DNA from: an uncultured Collinsella sp.
GTDB taxonomy: Bacteria > Actinomycetota > Coriobacteriia > Coriobacteriales > Coriobacteriaceae
NCBI GenBank assembly: GCA_900751695.1
Contig: CAADSS010000011.1
Coordinates: forward strand, 4,858-68,857
DNA: 64,000 nucleotides
Direction of reading: 5' to 3'
This document shows, in pieces, positions 56,585 to 63,930 of the stretch (positions are counted from its first letter, which is position 1; every line of letters starts with the position of its first letter). The notes under the pieces were generated by a model. The model ran no database searches and was not told the origin of the DNA. It saw nothing but the letters and a program-made list of their open reading frames with translations. The position numbers were made by a program, and so were the translations under genes.

Positions 56585-56882
56585 ATCTCAATCTGTAACA
56601 GTTACGCGGCAAAACCGGGTCTTACTGTTACAGATCGAGACATTCCTCTCGGCCCATCCTCAACAATCTAGATCTGTAACAGCTAGGCCCACTTTTGGCC
56701 CCTATCTGTTACAGATCGAGACAAACCAAACCCGCCTGCTAGAAAATCTAAATCTGTAACAGTTACTCGGCAAAATCCGTCCCTCGTGTTACAGATTTAG
56801 ACAAACACGACCCAACCCACCGGTATATCTCGATCTGTAACACCAAGCCGCCCAAATCGGGTCTAGATGTTACAGATCGAGA
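56585..56882. repeat. Cluster of four TGTTACAGATCGAGA palindromes
   Basis: Palindromes at 56585-56641, 56667-56721, 56747-56801 and 56827-56882 each span ~56 bp, with 15-16-bp arms and ~26-nt centres that themselves can pair (for example GCGGCAAAACCGG). Copy three has TCTAAATC on the left and GATTTAGA on the right where the others have TCTCGATC and GATCGAGA, so both arms changed together. They fill the gap between the flavin oxidoreductase promoter side and the tRNA terminator; the family also occurs at 1.0-1.15 and 2.4-2.6 kb. Confidence 0.92.
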
Positions 56883-56931
56883 TTTTGTTTGAGAGGCCGA
56901 GAATTGGACCGAAAACACAGTCCCGGAATAA

Positions 56932-56962
56932 CAAAAAAGCTCGCCGGCTAGGCCGACGAGCT
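56932..56962 (-). terminator. Terminator of the initiator tRNA gene
   Basis: AGCTCGTCGGC, CTA or a similar loop, and GCCGGCGAGCT are followed by TTTTTG on the minus strand, 10 bp past the tRNA 3' end. Confidence 0.92.
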
Positions 56963-56971
56963 GCAAGTTCT

Positions 56972-57048
56972 TGGTCGCGGGGGCAGGATTTGAACCTACG
57001 ACCTCCGGGTTATGAGCCCGGCGAGCTACCAGACTGCTCCACCCCGCA
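56972..57048 (-). tRNA. Initiator tRNA-fMet (anticodon CAU)
   Basis: A 77-nt cloverleaf with CCA encoded. The anticodon arm CGGGCTCATAACCCG has the three consecutive G:C pairs of initiator tRNAs, and the first acceptor position is unpaired in the Watson-Crick sense (U1 opposite G72), another initiator mark. D-arm GAGCAG...GGTAGCTC and T-arm GGTTCAAATCC are normal. Confidence 0.95.
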
Positions 57049-57079
57049 ATGTCTGGGCGCTTCATGTGCGCAAGAAAGA

Positions 57080-57108
57080 ATATTACGCGGGAGTTCGGTA
57101 AGCGGCAA
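57080..57108 (-). promoter_or_regulatory. Promoter of the tRNA-fMet gene
   Basis: TTGCCG (57108-57103), a 17-bp spacer and TAATAT (57085-57080) lie about 32 bp upstream of the tRNA 5' end. Confidence 0.75.
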
Positions 57109-57245
57109 GGAAAATCTCGTAGAGCATAATTCCTTCATATTTAAAACCCCTCAGCCCCTATCACCGTAAACGAATCGCAGCCGAGCGCCGTCGGCGGCGC
57201 GTATACAATGGTGCGCGTCCTTTTATGCCAACACTGGGAGTAGAC

Positions 57246-58019
57246 ATGCTGCTCGCTATCGATATGGGAAACACGCAGACGGCCATGGGCCTGTTTGACG
57301 GAGACGAGCTGGTGCAGTCGTGGCGTATGCCCACCGACCGCTCCTATACCGCCGACGAGATCCACGTGCGCCTGATGGGTTTCTTTAAGATGTACGGCCT
57401 TTCGCTCGATGCGGTCGACGCAATCGCCTTTGCGGGCGTGGTGCCGCAGCTCTCGCGCGAGTGGCACGCCGTGGCCGACCGCATTGCCGCGGACGCCATC
57501 GTCATCGGGCCGCAGACGGCCGCCGTAACCAAGCTGCGGGCGGCGCGCCCCCAGGCCGTTGGTGCCGACCGCATCGCCAACGCCGTCGCTGCCGAGACCT
57601 TCTATGGCGCGCCGGCGATCGTGGTGGACTTTGGCACCGCGACCAATATCGACGTCATCGATGAGGACGGTTATTACATTGGCGGAGCGATCGCGCCGGG
57701 CATCCGCATCTCCATGGACGCGCTTGCCGCCCGTGCCGCCAAGCTCGCCAGCGTGCCGCTCGAGGCGCCCGAGCACGCCATCGGCCGCGATACCGAGGAG
57801 TGCATCAAGGTCGGCGCCGTAACGGGCGCCGCCGCCATGGCTGAGGGCCTGGTCGCGCGCATGAAGCGCGAGCTGGGCCGCGAGGATGCCACCGTTATCG
57901 CCACGGGCGGTCTCGCCAGCATCGTCGCCGATTCGACCGATGCCTTCGACGTGGTCGACGGACAGCTCACCATCAAGGGTATCTGCGAAATCTACCGCCG
58001 CATGCAGGAGCTGGGATAG
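57246..58019 (+). CDS. coaX: Type III pantothenate kinase
   Basis: A 257-residue ASKHA-fold kinase for the first step of coenzyme A synthesis, pantothenate to 4'-phosphopantothenate, in the cytoplasm. Visible are the phosphate motif LAIDMGNTQTAMGLFDG, GADRIANAVAA and VVDFGTATNIDVID, all standard. Type III enzymes need a monovalent cation and are not CoA-inhibited. ATG at 57246 follows GGGAGTAGAC. It is convergent with the ATPase gene; the palindrome at 58074-58119 probably ends both transcripts. Confidence 0.96.
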   Translation: MLLAIDMGNTQTAMGLFDGDELVQSWRMPTDRSYTADEIHVRLMGFFKMYGLSLDAVDAIAFAGVVPQLSREWHAVADRIAADAIVIGPQTAAVTKLRAARPQAVGADRIANAVAAETFYGAPAIVVDFGTATNIDVIDEDGYYIGGAIAPGIRISMDALAARAAKLASVPLEAPEHAIGRDTEECIKVGAVTGAAAMAEGLVARMKRELGREDATVIATGGLASIVADSTDAFDVVDGQLTIKGICEIYRRMQELG

Positions 58020-58073
58020 GACAGGGGCTTAAGTCGAGCACGAGCGCGAGCGGCGAACTAGGCAACGCATCGG

Positions 58074-58119
58074 CCCTATTCCTCAAAATCGAAAGATTTT
58101 CAGTTTTGAGGAATAGGGC
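58074..58119. repeat. CTATTCCTCAAAA palindrome, copy 1 (likely terminator)
   Basis: GCCCTATTCCTCAAAA and TTTTGAGGAATAGGGC are perfect 16-bp arms around an inner GAAA/TTTC pair. It is followed by TTT on the plus strand and lies between convergent genes. Copies 2 and 3 are on the other side of the ATPase gene. Confidence 0.8.
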
Positions 58120-58125
58120 TTTCTG

Positions 58126-59322
58126 CTAGGCCTCGTCGCACAGCCACCTCGCCAGGTCCACGATCTGCACCCCATTGCGGTCCGTGGCCTCGTGATGCGT
58201 GCGGGCGAGAATCATCTTGGGGTACGCGTCGCCAATGCTCAGCAGTGGTGAAATCTCGCGTTCAAATGTCTTATCCGAGCTGATGTCGTCGCTCACCTGA
58301 ATGTAGAGCTTCTCGCTTCGCTTGATTGCTACAAAGTCTATTTCCTTTTTATAGAGCACGCCGACGTATACCTCGTATCCGCGGCGCAGCAGCTCGATTG
58401 CCACCATGTTCTCGTATACGCGTCCCCAATCCATATCACGTGTACCGAGCAGCGCGTATTTGAACGCGTGGTCTGCCAGGTAATACTTCTCGCCGCTCTT
58501 AAGGTATTTTTTGCCGCGGATGTCGTACCGACGAACTTTATAGAAGGCAAACGCATCGCACAGGTACCCCATGTACGTGCCGACCGTCTTGTTCGTTATC
58601 TTTAGCCCATCCGCGTTCAAAATATCCGTAATGTTACGTGCCGACGTTATGTTGGATACGTTGTCCATCATGTAATCGGCAATGCGCAGCAGCGCCGATT
58701 CGTTTCTCACGTTATGCCGCTGCACGATATCTCTCACAATGAACGTCTTAAAGACGTTGGAGAGATATTGATAGCGCTGCTCCTGCAGTGGATAAGGGTA
58801 GGAGCCGGACATACCGCCGGTTCTCGTGTACTCATCGAAGTCGCGGTCGACCTCGCCCTCGTCGCCATAGAGACGATACTCCTCAAACGAGAATGGGAAA
58901 ACCTCGATCTCGAACGTACGCCCCGTAAAGAGCGTCGACAGATCGCTCGACAGCAAAAAGGCATTCGATCCGGTAATGAATATGTCGTACTGCTCGGATG
59001 CGTGGAGGCTGTTGATCGCACGCTCAAAACCGTCGCACATCTGAACTTCATCGATAAGCAGAAAGTTTTGTTTGCCGGACACTCGATGCTCTTTTACATA
59101 GGCGAGCAGGGCATGATATTCGAGCAGGTCCTCGAACTCGTCGAGGTTGTAATTGATATGGATGACATTCGAATTGGACAGATTTGCCTCCACGTAATCG
59201 CGGAGGGCCTCGAGCAATTTTGACTTACCGCCACGGCGAATGCCCGTTATGACCTTGATGTCCGGCACGCCAATAAGGCTCGTCAACATGTCCATGTATG
59301 ACGTTCTATTGATGAGTTTCAT
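58126..59322 (-). CDS. Orphan AAA ATPase with DUF4143 domain
   Basis: A 398-residue ATPase of the AAA_14-DUF4143 type: Walker A GIRRGGKS (residues ~27-34), Walker B FLLIDEVQ (~87-94), sensor FITGSNAFLLS, then the DUF4143 domain (~200-360) with its nuclease-like core (YENMVAIELLRRGYEVYVG, EIDFVAI). These genes are common, strain-variable orphans in gut bacteria with unknown function. It is flanked by three copies of one palindrome, which suggests it moved as a cassette. ATG at 59322 has only a weak GGGAGGCGCCA site. Confidence 0.93.
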   Translation of the reverse strand: MKLINRTSYMDMLTSLIGVPDIKVITGIRRGGKSKLLEALRDYVEANLSNSNVIHINYNLDEFEDLLEYHALLAYVKEHRVSGKQNFLLIDEVQMCDGFERAINSLHASEQYDIFITGSNAFLLSSDLSTLFTGRTFEIEVFPFSFEEYRLYGDEGEVDRDFDEYTRTGGMSGSYPYPLQEQRYQYLSNVFKTFIVRDIVQRHNVRNESALLRIADYMMDNVSNITSARNITDILNADGLKITNKTVGTYMGYLCDAFAFYKVRRYDIRGKKYLKSGEKYYLADHAFKYALLGTRDMDWGRVYENMVAIELLRRGYEVYVGVLYKKEIDFVAIKRSEKLYIQVSDDISSDKTFEREISPLLSIGDAYPKMILARTHHEATDRNGVQIVDLARWLCDEA

Positions 59323-59348
59323 TGGCGCCTCCCTGCGGTCTTTTATCG

Positions 59349-59390
59349 CTATTCCTCAAAAACGAAAATTTTTCAGTTTCGAGGAATAGG
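59349..59390. repeat. CTATTCCTC palindrome, copy 2
   Basis: CTATTCCTCAAAAACGAAAA and the matching TTTTTCAGTTTCGAGGAATAG. It is slightly imperfect compared with copies 1 and 3 and lies 26 bp upstream of the ATPase start. Confidence 0.8.
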
Positions 59391-59434
59391 CTCTGCAACG
59401 AATATACCTCGCAAAAGCCCGAGCTGGCTTAATT

Positions 59435-59476
59435 CTATTCCTCAAAATCGAAAAATTTTCAGTTTTGAGGAATAGG
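59435..59476. repeat. CTATTCCTC palindrome, copy 3
   Basis: CTATTCCTCAAAATCGAAAA pairs with ATTTTCAGTTTTGAGGAATAG, nearly identical to the centre of copy 1. It lies downstream of the biotin-ligase-like gene end. Confidence 0.8.
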
Positions 59477-59501
59477 TCCGAGGTGCTACCCCGCAGTCAC
59501 G

Positions 59502-59536
59502 CAAAGCCCTCCCCGGCACAGGCCGAAGAGGGCTTC
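59502..59536 (-). terminator. Terminator of the folate/biotin-ligase operon
   Basis: AAGCCCTC-TTCGGC and GCCGGG-GAGGGCTT arms on the minus strand are followed by TTTGCG; the T-run is short. Confidence 0.6.
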
Positions 59537-59572
59537 GTTGTCATCGTTGTCTTTGAGCGCGGGCGCCTCGCG

Positions 59573-60274
59573 TTACAGTCCGCGAATCCGTACGGCCTCA
59601 GGCGGAAACTCCTGCTCGCCGGCATCGGTCTTGATGGTCGCGCGACCCCAGATGTCCAGGCCCGCAAACACACCGACCGCAAGCGGCAAGCCGTTGGGCG
59701 ACACCGCCGCAACTTGGCGACCGAGCAGCGGCACCATATCGAAGTACTCGCCCAACACGGGGGCCAACGGCCCTGCGGCGCCTTGCGGCGTGTTGGCAAC
59801 AACCGCCCAGGCGTCCACGCGGGCCAGCACGGCGGCGGCCAGCGCCTCGACCAGCGCTTCGTCAGCCACATCCACACCGAGCTCGCTCAACGCCGAACGC
59901 TCAATATCCACCGTCACGGCACCGAACATGCCCGCAGCACCGGCGCCGCCGTTCACGGCAACACGCGCGAGCGACGTCTCAAACGCAGGCGCACCGCACA
60001 CGATATCGCTCGGCCACTGGATACCCACCTTACCGGCAAGGCCCAACCCCGGCGTCGAAGCCGTGCCCACGAGCGCGTCCATCATGCCCATCGCAGCCAC
60101 AAACGGCAGGCCGTGGAAGGCATGCATGTTCACATCCGGACGCACGACCAGCGAAAACGTCAGCGAGGCATCGCCCGCGCTCCATGCGCACCAGCCCGCG
60201 GACGCACCCTCGCGGCCCGCGTCACGCGCGGCGTCAAGCTCGGTACCGGCGGCAACAGCATTCATCTCGATCAT
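59573..60274 (-). CDS. Divergent biotin protein ligase-like protein
   Basis: A 233-residue protein with the biotin-ligase catalytic fold and C-terminal SH3-like domain (GRQVAAVSPNGLPLAVG; GVFAGLDIWGRATI). The ATP/biotin loop GRGRxxR is missing (GASAGWCAWSAGD instead), KWPND reads QWPSD, and the catalytic Lys region reads CGAPAFETSLARV. The usual BirA chemistry therefore looks unlikely, or is altered. There is no N-terminal helix-turn-helix. It directly follows the DHPS-HPPK gene (TAGATG junction). Confidence 0.8.
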   Translation of the reverse strand: MIEMNAVAAGTELDAARDAGREGASAGWCAWSAGDASLTFSLVVRPDVNMHAFHGLPFVAAMGMMDALVGTASTPGLGLAGKVGIQWPSDIVCGAPAFETSLARVAVNGGAGAAGMFGAVTVDIERSALSELGVDVADEALVEALAAAVLARVDAWAVVANTPQGAAGPLAPVLGEYFDMVPLLGRQVAAVSPNGLPLAVGVFAGLDIWGRATIKTDAGEQEFPPEAVRIRGL

Positions 60275-62017
60275 CTACATACGCCCCAATTCGCCCACGA
60301 TATGGCCCACGCGGTCCTCGGGCTCCTTGACCTCGACACCGTTGTAGCGGAAGAACCGCGCCGGGTCGTGCATCAGGTCCTCGAGCGGCACCAGCACAAA
60401 GTCGCGTTCGCCGATCAGCGGATGCGGCAGGCGCAGCTTTTTGCCGCCGTGGGTCTCGCCGTCCATCCACAGCAGGTCCAGGTCGATGGTGCGCGGGCCG
60501 TTGGCCTTGGCCTTTTTGGAGCGGTCGCGCCCCAGCTCAGCCTCGATCTTCATAAGCTCGTCGAGCAGCACCAACGGCGCCAGCTCGGTCTTGATCTCGA
60601 TGACGGCGTTGGCAAACGCGTCCTGGCGCGTCTCGTAGGCAGGCTCGCTCTCGTAAATCTTGGAGGAGTTAGACACGCAGGTGAGTGGAATCTCGGCGAT
60701 CATCTCGCGTGCGGCGCGGATGTTGTCGCAGCGATGCCCCAGGTTGGAGCCCACGGCCACAAACGCGCGGCGCGGCTGCGGCTTGGCAACCGCCCAGTAA
60801 CCGTTCAGGAACTGCGCAAAACCCGCGGCGTCGTGCACGCGCACGATGTTGGCGCCGGCCTGGATGGCGCCCAGGCACACGCCAAACGTAGCGGCATCGC
60901 GCTCGGCGGCCTCGGTCACGCCCGAGACGGCGCCCACAAAGCGCTTGCGCGACACGGCGCACATGAGCGGATAGCCCAGTGACGCCATCTTGGCAGTCTC
61001 GCGCTGGATGACGATGTCCTCGTTAGCCGACTTACCAAAGCCCGGGCCAGGATCGATGCAGATGCGGTCGCGCGACACGCCGGCATGGATGAGCGCGCGG
61101 GCCTGGTCGGACAGAAAGCCCATGACGCGGCGCATGATGGGCGCCGAATCGGGCAGGGTGAAGCGGCGGAGCTGCGAGGTGGGCACGTAGGCTTCCTCGC
61201 GGCGGGCGCTGCGGCGCATCATGGCGGCCAGGCGGTCATTGGGCTCCGATGCGGCCTCGGTGGCTGCGGACGCGGCCTCGGGCGCGGGCGCAACGGTCTC
61301 GGCGGCAGTAGCCTGCTCGGCGGCCGGCGTCTCCTGCTCGCTTGAAGGCTCCGGCGCGGGCTCCGGATCGCCAAACGGCAACGAGGGCTGCACCACGCCG
61401 CCCGGAAGCTTGGCCTCCGGCTTAGGCTCGCCCAGCAACTTGCCACGACGGCGACGGGCCGGCTTCTCGGCCTCGCGCGCGGCCTCGGCAGCCGCTTCGC
61501 GCGCCTTCTCGGCAACAAACGCCGCAGCCGAGGTATCGAGCTGCACCGTCGCGTGCGTGCGGGCGGGTACGGCGACCTCGCCGGCGTGCATCACGATGAC
61601 GCCGCAGGTGCTCGTCTTAACAAACTCGACCATCTTGGGATCGGTGAAGCCGGTCACGTCGTTGACGATCGAGGCGCCGCAGCGCACGGCTGCCTTGGCA
61701 ACCGCCACATGACGCGTGTCGATCGAGACGATGGCGCCCTCCTTGGCCAGCGCGCGCACCACGGGCAGCACGCGGCGCGCTTCCTCATCGGGATTGACCG
61801 GGGTAAAACCAGGGCGCGTGGACTCGCCGCCCACGTCGATGATGTCGGCGCCGGCGTCGAGCATCGCCAGGCCGTACTCGATGGCGGCATCGGGGTCGAA
61901 GTGCTCCCCGCCATCGCTAAACGAATCGGGCGTCACGTTGAGGACGCCCATGATGCGCGGACGGTCAAAGCTGAGCTCGTACTTTCCGCACCGCCATGTC
62001 TTGCTGTCGTTCGCCAT
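60275..62017 (-). CDS. folP-folK: Dihydropteroate synthase - HPPK fusion with a large internal insertion
   Basis: A 580-residue bifunctional folate enzyme. Residues 15-~410 are dihydropteroate synthase (IMGVLNVTPDSFSDGG, DVGGESTRPGF, SIDTRHVAVA, DPGPGFGKS, SRKRF, VRVHD). Residues ~417-580 are HPPK (AVGSNLGHRCDNIRAA, NGPRTIDLDLLW, PHPLIGERDFVL). About 140 residues rich in Ala, Glu and Pro interrupt the DHPS barrel at ~148-290. The second ATG at 62017 is used because AGGAGG sits 6 nt before it; the frame remains open upstream into sir2. The domain order DHPS-HPPK is the reverse of the plant and protist fusions. Confidence 0.92.
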   Translation of the reverse strand: MANDSKTWRCGKYELSFDRPRIMGVLNVTPDSFSDGGEHFDPDAAIEYGLAMLDAGADIIDVGGESTRPGFTPVNPDEEARRVLPVVRALAKEGAIVSIDTRHVAVAKAAVRCGASIVNDVTGFTDPKMVEFVKTSTCGVIVMHAGEVAVPARTHATVQLDTSAAAFVAEKAREAAAEAAREAEKPARRRRGKLLGEPKPEAKLPGGVVQPSLPFGDPEPAPEPSSEQETPAAEQATAAETVAPAPEAASAATEAASEPNDRLAAMMRRSARREEAYVPTSQLRRFTLPDSAPIMRRVMGFLSDQARALIHAGVSRDRICIDPGPGFGKSANEDIVIQRETAKMASLGYPLMCAVSRKRFVGAVSGVTEAAERDAATFGVCLGAIQAGANIVRVHDAAGFAQFLNGYWAVAKPQPRRAFVAVGSNLGHRCDNIRAAREMIAEIPLTCVSNSSKIYESEPAYETRQDAFANAVIEIKTELAPLVLLDELMKIEAELGRDRSKKAKANGPRTIDLDLLWMDGETHGGKKLRLPHPLIGERDFVLVPLEDLMHDPARFFRYNGVEVKEPEDRVGHIVGELGRM

Positions 62018-62035
62018 GAACATCCTCCTAAAATG

Positions 62036-62072
62036 CCCACGCCGCCGAGCTTGGAGAGCTGGCGGCGGGGTC
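62036..62072 (-). terminator. Possible terminator after the sirtuin gene
   Basis: CGCCGCCAGC and GCTCGGCGGCG pair with one bulge; a short ATTTTA follows after seven bases. It may instead be an attenuator before the folate gene. Confidence 0.35.
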
Positions 62073-62112
62073 GCTTTGCACTCAGTCTTTCTATTGTATC
62101 CGCGCACACGGG

Positions 62113-62865
62113 CTAGAACGCAAACGCGGCCGCGATGTCGCAAGAAATCAGCAGGTCGGCATTTGCATCCTGATCGGTGGTGGCTAGATTGCAAATGGCC
62201 AGCGTATCGCCGGTAAAGTAACGCGTAAGGCCCGCCGCCGGATACACCACGAGTGAGGTCCCGCCCACGATGAGGGCATCGGCCGCGGCGATGGCGGCAA
62301 CGGCGCCGGTCAGCACATGCTCGTCGAGCGGCTCCTCGTAGAGCACCACGTCGGGCTTGATGCGCCCGCCGCACGCGGGGCACACGGGCACGCCCGCGGC
62401 GTCCTCGTGCCCGCACGAGCAAATCCACTCGGCGCTATAGACCTCGCCGCACGACTGGCAAATGTTGCGATGGACCGATCCGTGCAGCTCGAACACGTGC
62501 CGCGAGCCGGCCATCTGATGCAGACCATCGATGTTTTGCGTCACCACGGCATCTAGCTTGCCGGTGCGCTCCAGCTCGGCCAGCTTGGTGTGGCAGCGGT
62601 TGGGCTTAGCGTTAAGGGCGATCATCTTGGTCCGGTAGAAGTCGAAGAACTCGGCCGGATGCGCCTCGTAAAAGCTATGCGAGAGCATAGTCTCGGGCGG
62701 GTAGGCAAACTGCTGGTGGTACAGGCCGTCCACGCTGCGGAAATCGGGGATGCCGCTCGCCGTGGAAACACCCGCGCCGCCAAAGAAGACCACGTGCTTG
62801 TGGGTACCGAACAGCTCCGCCAGCGCGGCGGAGGCCTGCTTGGGATCCGTTATTGCCTGCGTCAT
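62113..62865 (-). CDS. NAD-dependent protein deacylase (Sir2 family)
   Basis: A 250-residue sirtuin that removes acyl groups from protein lysines using NAD+. The NAD motif GGAGVSTASGIPDFR (29-43), TQNIDGLH, catalytic His in FELHGSVH, and the zinc ribbon of four Cys (CQSC ... CPAC) are all there. GTSLVVYPAAG is the usual C-terminal block. ATG at 62865 follows AGGACTCAT. The folate gene lies 95 bp downstream on the same strand. Confidence 0.95.
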   Translation of the reverse strand: MTQAITDPKQASAALAELFGTHKHVVFFGGAGVSTASGIPDFRSVDGLYHQQFAYPPETMLSHSFYEAHPAEFFDFYRTKMIALNAKPNRCHTKLAELERTGKLDAVVTQNIDGLHQMAGSRHVFELHGSVHRNICQSCGEVYSAEWICSCGHEDAAGVPVCPACGGRIKPDVVLYEEPLDEHVLTGAVAAIAAADALIVGGTSLVVYPAAGLTRYFTGDTLAICNLATTDQDANADLLISCDIAAAFAF

Positions 62866-62978
62866 ATGAGTCCTACGTCCTTGTCTCCGGGACGGCGGCG
62901 TTCGCACTATCACTCGCGGACTACGCCCCGCCCCTGTTGCGCTAATCTTAAGCCTGCCAACCCCGTCGAAAGGACACC

Positions 62979-63797
62979 ATGCCCCAGACTTACACTTTCG
63001 CCTCGTGGAACGTCAACGGCCTGCGCGCCGTTCTCAAAAAGGACCCGAGCTTTATCCAGATCGCGCAAGAACTCGACGTCGATATCTTGGCGCTGCAAGA
63101 GACCAAACTGCAAGAGGGCCAGGTCGATATTGACCTGCCCGGCTATCATCAAACCTGGAGCTACGCCGAGCGTAAAGGCTATTCGGGCACCGCGGTCTTT
63201 AGCCGCCAGGAACCGCTGCGCGTGCTGCACGCCGACGCGCTGCTACCCTACGCCGGCGAGGGCGAGGCGGCCGAGCTCGTCGCCCAAGCCACAACCGAGG
63301 GCCGCGTCTGCGCGCTCGAGTTCGACAAGTTTTGGTTTGTGGATGTCTACACGCCTAACGCCCAAAATGAGCTCGCGCGCATTGATGTACGCATGGCCTG
63401 GGACGATGCCTATCGCGGCTTTTTGAGCGCGCTTGAGCGCGAAACCGGCAAGCCCGTCGTAACCTGTGGCGACTTTAACGTGGCGCACGAGGAGATCGAC
63501 CTTAAGAACCCCAAGTCCAACCGCGGCAACGCCGGCTTTTCGGACGAGGAGCGCGGCAAGTTTACCGAGCTGCTCAACGCCGGGTTTACCGATACCTGGC
63601 GTGCGGCAAACCCCGACGTCCAAGGCGTCTACAGCTGGTGGAGCTACCGCTTTAATGCCCGCAAGAACAACGCAGGCTGGCGCATCGATTATTTCCTGGT
63701 AAGTGATTCAATCGCCGCCAACGTTCGCGACACCGGTATCCGTGGCGACATCTTCGGCAGCGACCACTGCCCCGTCACCCTTACGCTAGAGCTCTAG
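62979..63797 (+). CDS. xth: Exodeoxyribonuclease III (AP endonuclease)
   Basis: A 272-residue Mg-dependent DNA-repair nuclease of the ExoIII/Xth family that cleaves abasic sites and removes 3' blocks. Catalytic blocks are WNVNGLRA, ALQETKL (metal Glu), VYTPNAQ, GDFNVAHEEIDL, RIDYFLVSD and GSDHCPV (catalytic Asp-His). The start follows AAAGGACACC. It is divergent from the sirtuin gene and monocistronic. Confidence 0.96.
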   Translation: MPQTYTFASWNVNGLRAVLKKDPSFIQIAQELDVDILALQETKLQEGQVDIDLPGYHQTWSYAERKGYSGTAVFSRQEPLRVLHADALLPYAGEGEAAELVAQATTEGRVCALEFDKFWFVDVYTPNAQNELARIDVRMAWDDAYRGFLSALERETGKPVVTCGDFNVAHEEIDLKNPKSNRGNAGFSDEERGKFTELLNAGFTDTWRAANPDVQGVYSWWSYRFNARKNNAGWRIDYFLVSDSIAANVRDTGIRGDIFGSDHCPVTLTLEL

Positions 63798-63930
63798 CCC
63801 CAACCGATCCCCTGGGGACGGAGGGAAACAGACCATGCGACCCCTCTCTCCCTATAAGTTGCGGTGAAATAGTTCCTGTTTGGGCAGCAAATAGCCAAAA
63901 AGGGGGTGCGGACGATTTCTTGGACCGCGC

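Noticed and set aside
54426..56759. 777-codon plus-strand frame antisense to the flavin oxidoreductase
   Set aside because: The minus-strand gene has all cofactor motifs; this frame has none and continues into the palindrome cluster.
56585..56882. CRISPR array
   Set aside because: The repeated words are inverted, not direct, and the spacers are related to each other and self-complementary.
62018..62428. Upstream extension of the DHPS-HPPK frame into the sirtuin gene
   Set aside because: The extension is the sirtuin gene in another frame; the AGGAGG-supported ATG at 62017 matches the normal DHPS start.
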